Assembly (NCBI GenBank): GCA_026993285.1
Contig: JALWTZ010000251.1
Coordinates: forward strand, 1 to 5,384
Direction of reading: 5' to 3'
DNA: 5,384 bases
DNA from: Lysobacterales bacterium
GTDB taxonomy: Bacteria; Pseudomonadota; Gammaproteobacteria; Xanthomonadales; S139-57
The notes under the pieces were generated by a model. It had not been told where the DNA came from and did not search any database. It saw only the letters and a list, made by a program, of their open reading frames with translations. Of the stretch, positions 4,038 to 5,384 are shown one piece after another (position 1 is the first letter of the stretch; the number at the start of each line of letters is the position of its first letter). The position numbers and the translations under genes are program-made.

Positions 4038-5384
4038 TTACTGCAACAGGATATTTGTGTGATGTTCCGGGTTGCCATGCAACCCTGCGGCGGGCCAATG
4101 CCACAGGTGTGCGTGTTTTTCCCGCCAGTGTGCAACGCTCCAATGCCCGTCCGGCCACAATTCCAGCAACACCGCGCCCTGCCCACCGGTGAAATGCATG
4201 TGGCTGTGGCTGCTCTGGTAGCGGGCCATCACCTCGGGTTTGGGAAAGTCGAAGCGGTTGTGCCGTCCGGCGGCGAATACGGCATGGTGTGGCCGGGCAC
4301 GGCGGACGAATTCCGGGCTGGAGGCCGAACGGCTGCCGTGGTGGCCGGGCAGCAGCACGTCCAGCGGGAAGATCTCCGGGTTCTTTTGCAACAGCACCCA
4401 TTCCACCGTGCTGCCGGCGTCACCGGGCAACAGCAGGCGGTGATCCCGCCACTGCACCAGCAGCACGCAAGAGCTGTCATTGCCCAGGTAGGGCTGGCCG
4501 GCCCGGGGGTAGAGAAAACGAAAACGCAGCGCGCCCCATTGCCACTGCTGGTCCCGATGGCAGGGCGTGGCCTGGGGAAAGCGCCGGCGGGCACTGCTGT
4601 AGAAATGCGCCACCGGCACGTTGCGCAGCAGAGCGGCGCTGCCACCGGCATGGTCGTCATCGGCGTGGCTGGCGATATAGGCATGGATTTGCCGGATGCC
4701 TTGGGTGCGCAAAAAGGGCAGCAGCACCCGTTCGCTCATGGAACCGCCATTGCGAAAACTGGGGCCGCTGTCATAGACCAGTGTTTTGCCCCCGGCCTGC
4801 AAGACGGCGCTCAGGCCCTGACCCACATCCAGCACCCACAGGCGCAATACCGGCTGTGGCGCCAGGCCGCGCGCGCCCGTCACCCAGACGGGCATGGCCA
4901 GCAACAGGGCCAGCGCGGCGAGCGTCAGCCGCTGCCGGGGGCGGCGGTACAGCCAGAACAACAGGGCGGCCAGGCTGAACAGCCAGGGCCAGGCCGGCCC
5001 GGGGGCTTGCCAGACCATGCCCGGCATGCTCGCCAGCGCATCCAGCCCCTGTTGCACCCCGGCCAGCGCGCTTGCGGTGGCCGCCAGCAGCCATTGCCCG
5101 CCTTCCGGCCAGAAGACAGCCAGCAGCAGCCCCAGCAAACCGGCGGGCAACAGCAGCCAGCCCACCAGCGGAATCAGCAGCAGGTTCACCGGCAAGGCCA
5201 GCAGGCTGGCGCGGCCAAACCACAACAGCCCCAGCGGCACCATGGCCAGGGAAATGGCCAGCTGTGCGTGTAAGGCCTGCCGCCAGCGCCGCTGGCCGGG
5301 GTCGCCACTGGCCAGGGCCAGCACGGCCACCGCCACGAAAGAGAGCCAGAAACCGGCGCCGAGGATCTGGGCCGGATTCAGCAG
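4038..5384 (-). CDS. comEC: ComEC/Rec2 DNA uptake channel, C-terminal half (partial)
   Basis: The gene runs past the right edge; 448 codons of its 3' part are present, and the frame is open from 5384. The fragment opens with AQILGAGFWLSF, the hallmark that ends the ComEC competence-domain core, then shows about five hydrophobic segments (roughly residues 5-26, 40-57, 61-93, 131-146, 153-167). A metallo-beta-lactamase domain follows: LDVGQG at 185-190, YDSGPSF from 204, SHADDDH at 239-245, PGDAG at 320-324 and GHHGS at 347-351. All the expected metal-binding motifs are there. By family knowledge ComEC forms the inner-membrane pore that brings single-stranded DNA into the cytoplasm in natural transformation, and its MBL domain is thought to be the nuclease for the non-transported strand. 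The last 20 or so residues, after HLWHWP, look like an unconserved tail. A GTG at 5336 is internal, not the start. Confidence 0.93.
   Translation of the reverse strand: MLNPAQILGAGFWLSFVAVAVLALASGDPGQRRWRQALHAQLAISLAMVPLGLLWFGRASLLALPVNLLLIPLVGWLLLPAGLLGLLLAVFWPEGGQWLLAATASALAGVQQGLDALASMPGMVWQAPGPAWPWLFSLAALLFWLYRRPRQRLTLAALALLLAMPVWVTGARGLAPQPVLRLWVLDVGQGLSAVLQAGGKTLVYDSGPSFRNGGSMSERVLLPFLRTQGIRQIHAYIASHADDDHAGGSAALLRNVPVAHFYSSARRRFPQATPCHRDQQWQWGALRFRFLYPRAGQPYLGNDSSCVLLVQWRDHRLLLPGDAGSTVEWVLLQKNPEIFPLDVLLPGHHGSRSASSPEFVRRARPHHAVFAAGRHNRFDFPKPEVMARYQSSHSHMHFTGGQGAVLLELWPDGHWSVAHWREKHAHLWHWPAAGLHGNPEHHTNILLQ

Noticed and set aside
4059..5273. Open frame of 404 codons on the + strand opposite comEC
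   Set aside because: Its product is low-complexity, Gln- and Gly-rich, while the opposite frame encodes an intact ComEC metal-binding domain.

Overview
The window looks like the chromosome of a GC-rich gammaproteobacterium. The evidence is Gram-negative housekeeping families, strong GGAGG-type ribosome sites and dense, overlapping genes. I cannot name a genus; a marine or aquatic lineage is only a guess. There is no sign of a phage, insertion sequence, CRISPR array, tRNA or rRNA.

Layout: only the first gene is on the + strand. It is the 3' end of a metallo-beta-lactamase-fold hydrolase (1-228), and it converges on metZ with two or three bases between the stop codons. Everything else is on the - strand. 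Read in the direction of transcription, from the right edge leftwards, the order is: the C-terminal half of comEC (5384-4038); an AT-richer gap of about 200 bp; a uracil-DNA glycosylase-superfamily gene (3832-3257); a three-gene cassette of SPFH/band-7 membrane protein, 69-residue two-helix membrane protein and 67-residue Arc-like ribbon-helix-helix protein (3206-1911); an OsmC-family gene (1835-1407); and metZ (1410-232), which overlaps the OsmC gene by ATGA.

The most interesting part is the SPFH cassette. Its genes are tightly coupled: a stop codon runs directly into a GGAGG site, then there is an ATGA overlap. Just upstream is a convincing sigma70-type promoter (TTGAAA, 16 bp, TATCAT with an extended TG). 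Its spacer and -10 hexamer are filled by a perfect 12+1+12 inverted repeat. That repeat contains two copies of the self-palindromic octamer TGATATCA, 11 bp centre to centre. This is the kind of site expected for cooperating ribbon-helix-helix dimers, and the last gene of the cassette encodes such a protein. The simplest model, which is inference, is an autoregulated membrane-microdomain operon. The same promoter and operator contain the stop codon of the preceding glycosylase gene.

The other genes are familiar. MetZ makes homocysteine by direct sulfhydrylation, ComEC is the inner-membrane DNA uptake channel, and the UDG-like protein keeps four cysteines spaced as in iron-sulfur UDGs. The genes just after comEC are not the lipid-A or transport genes often found there, which together with the AT-rich gap hints at a rearrangement point.
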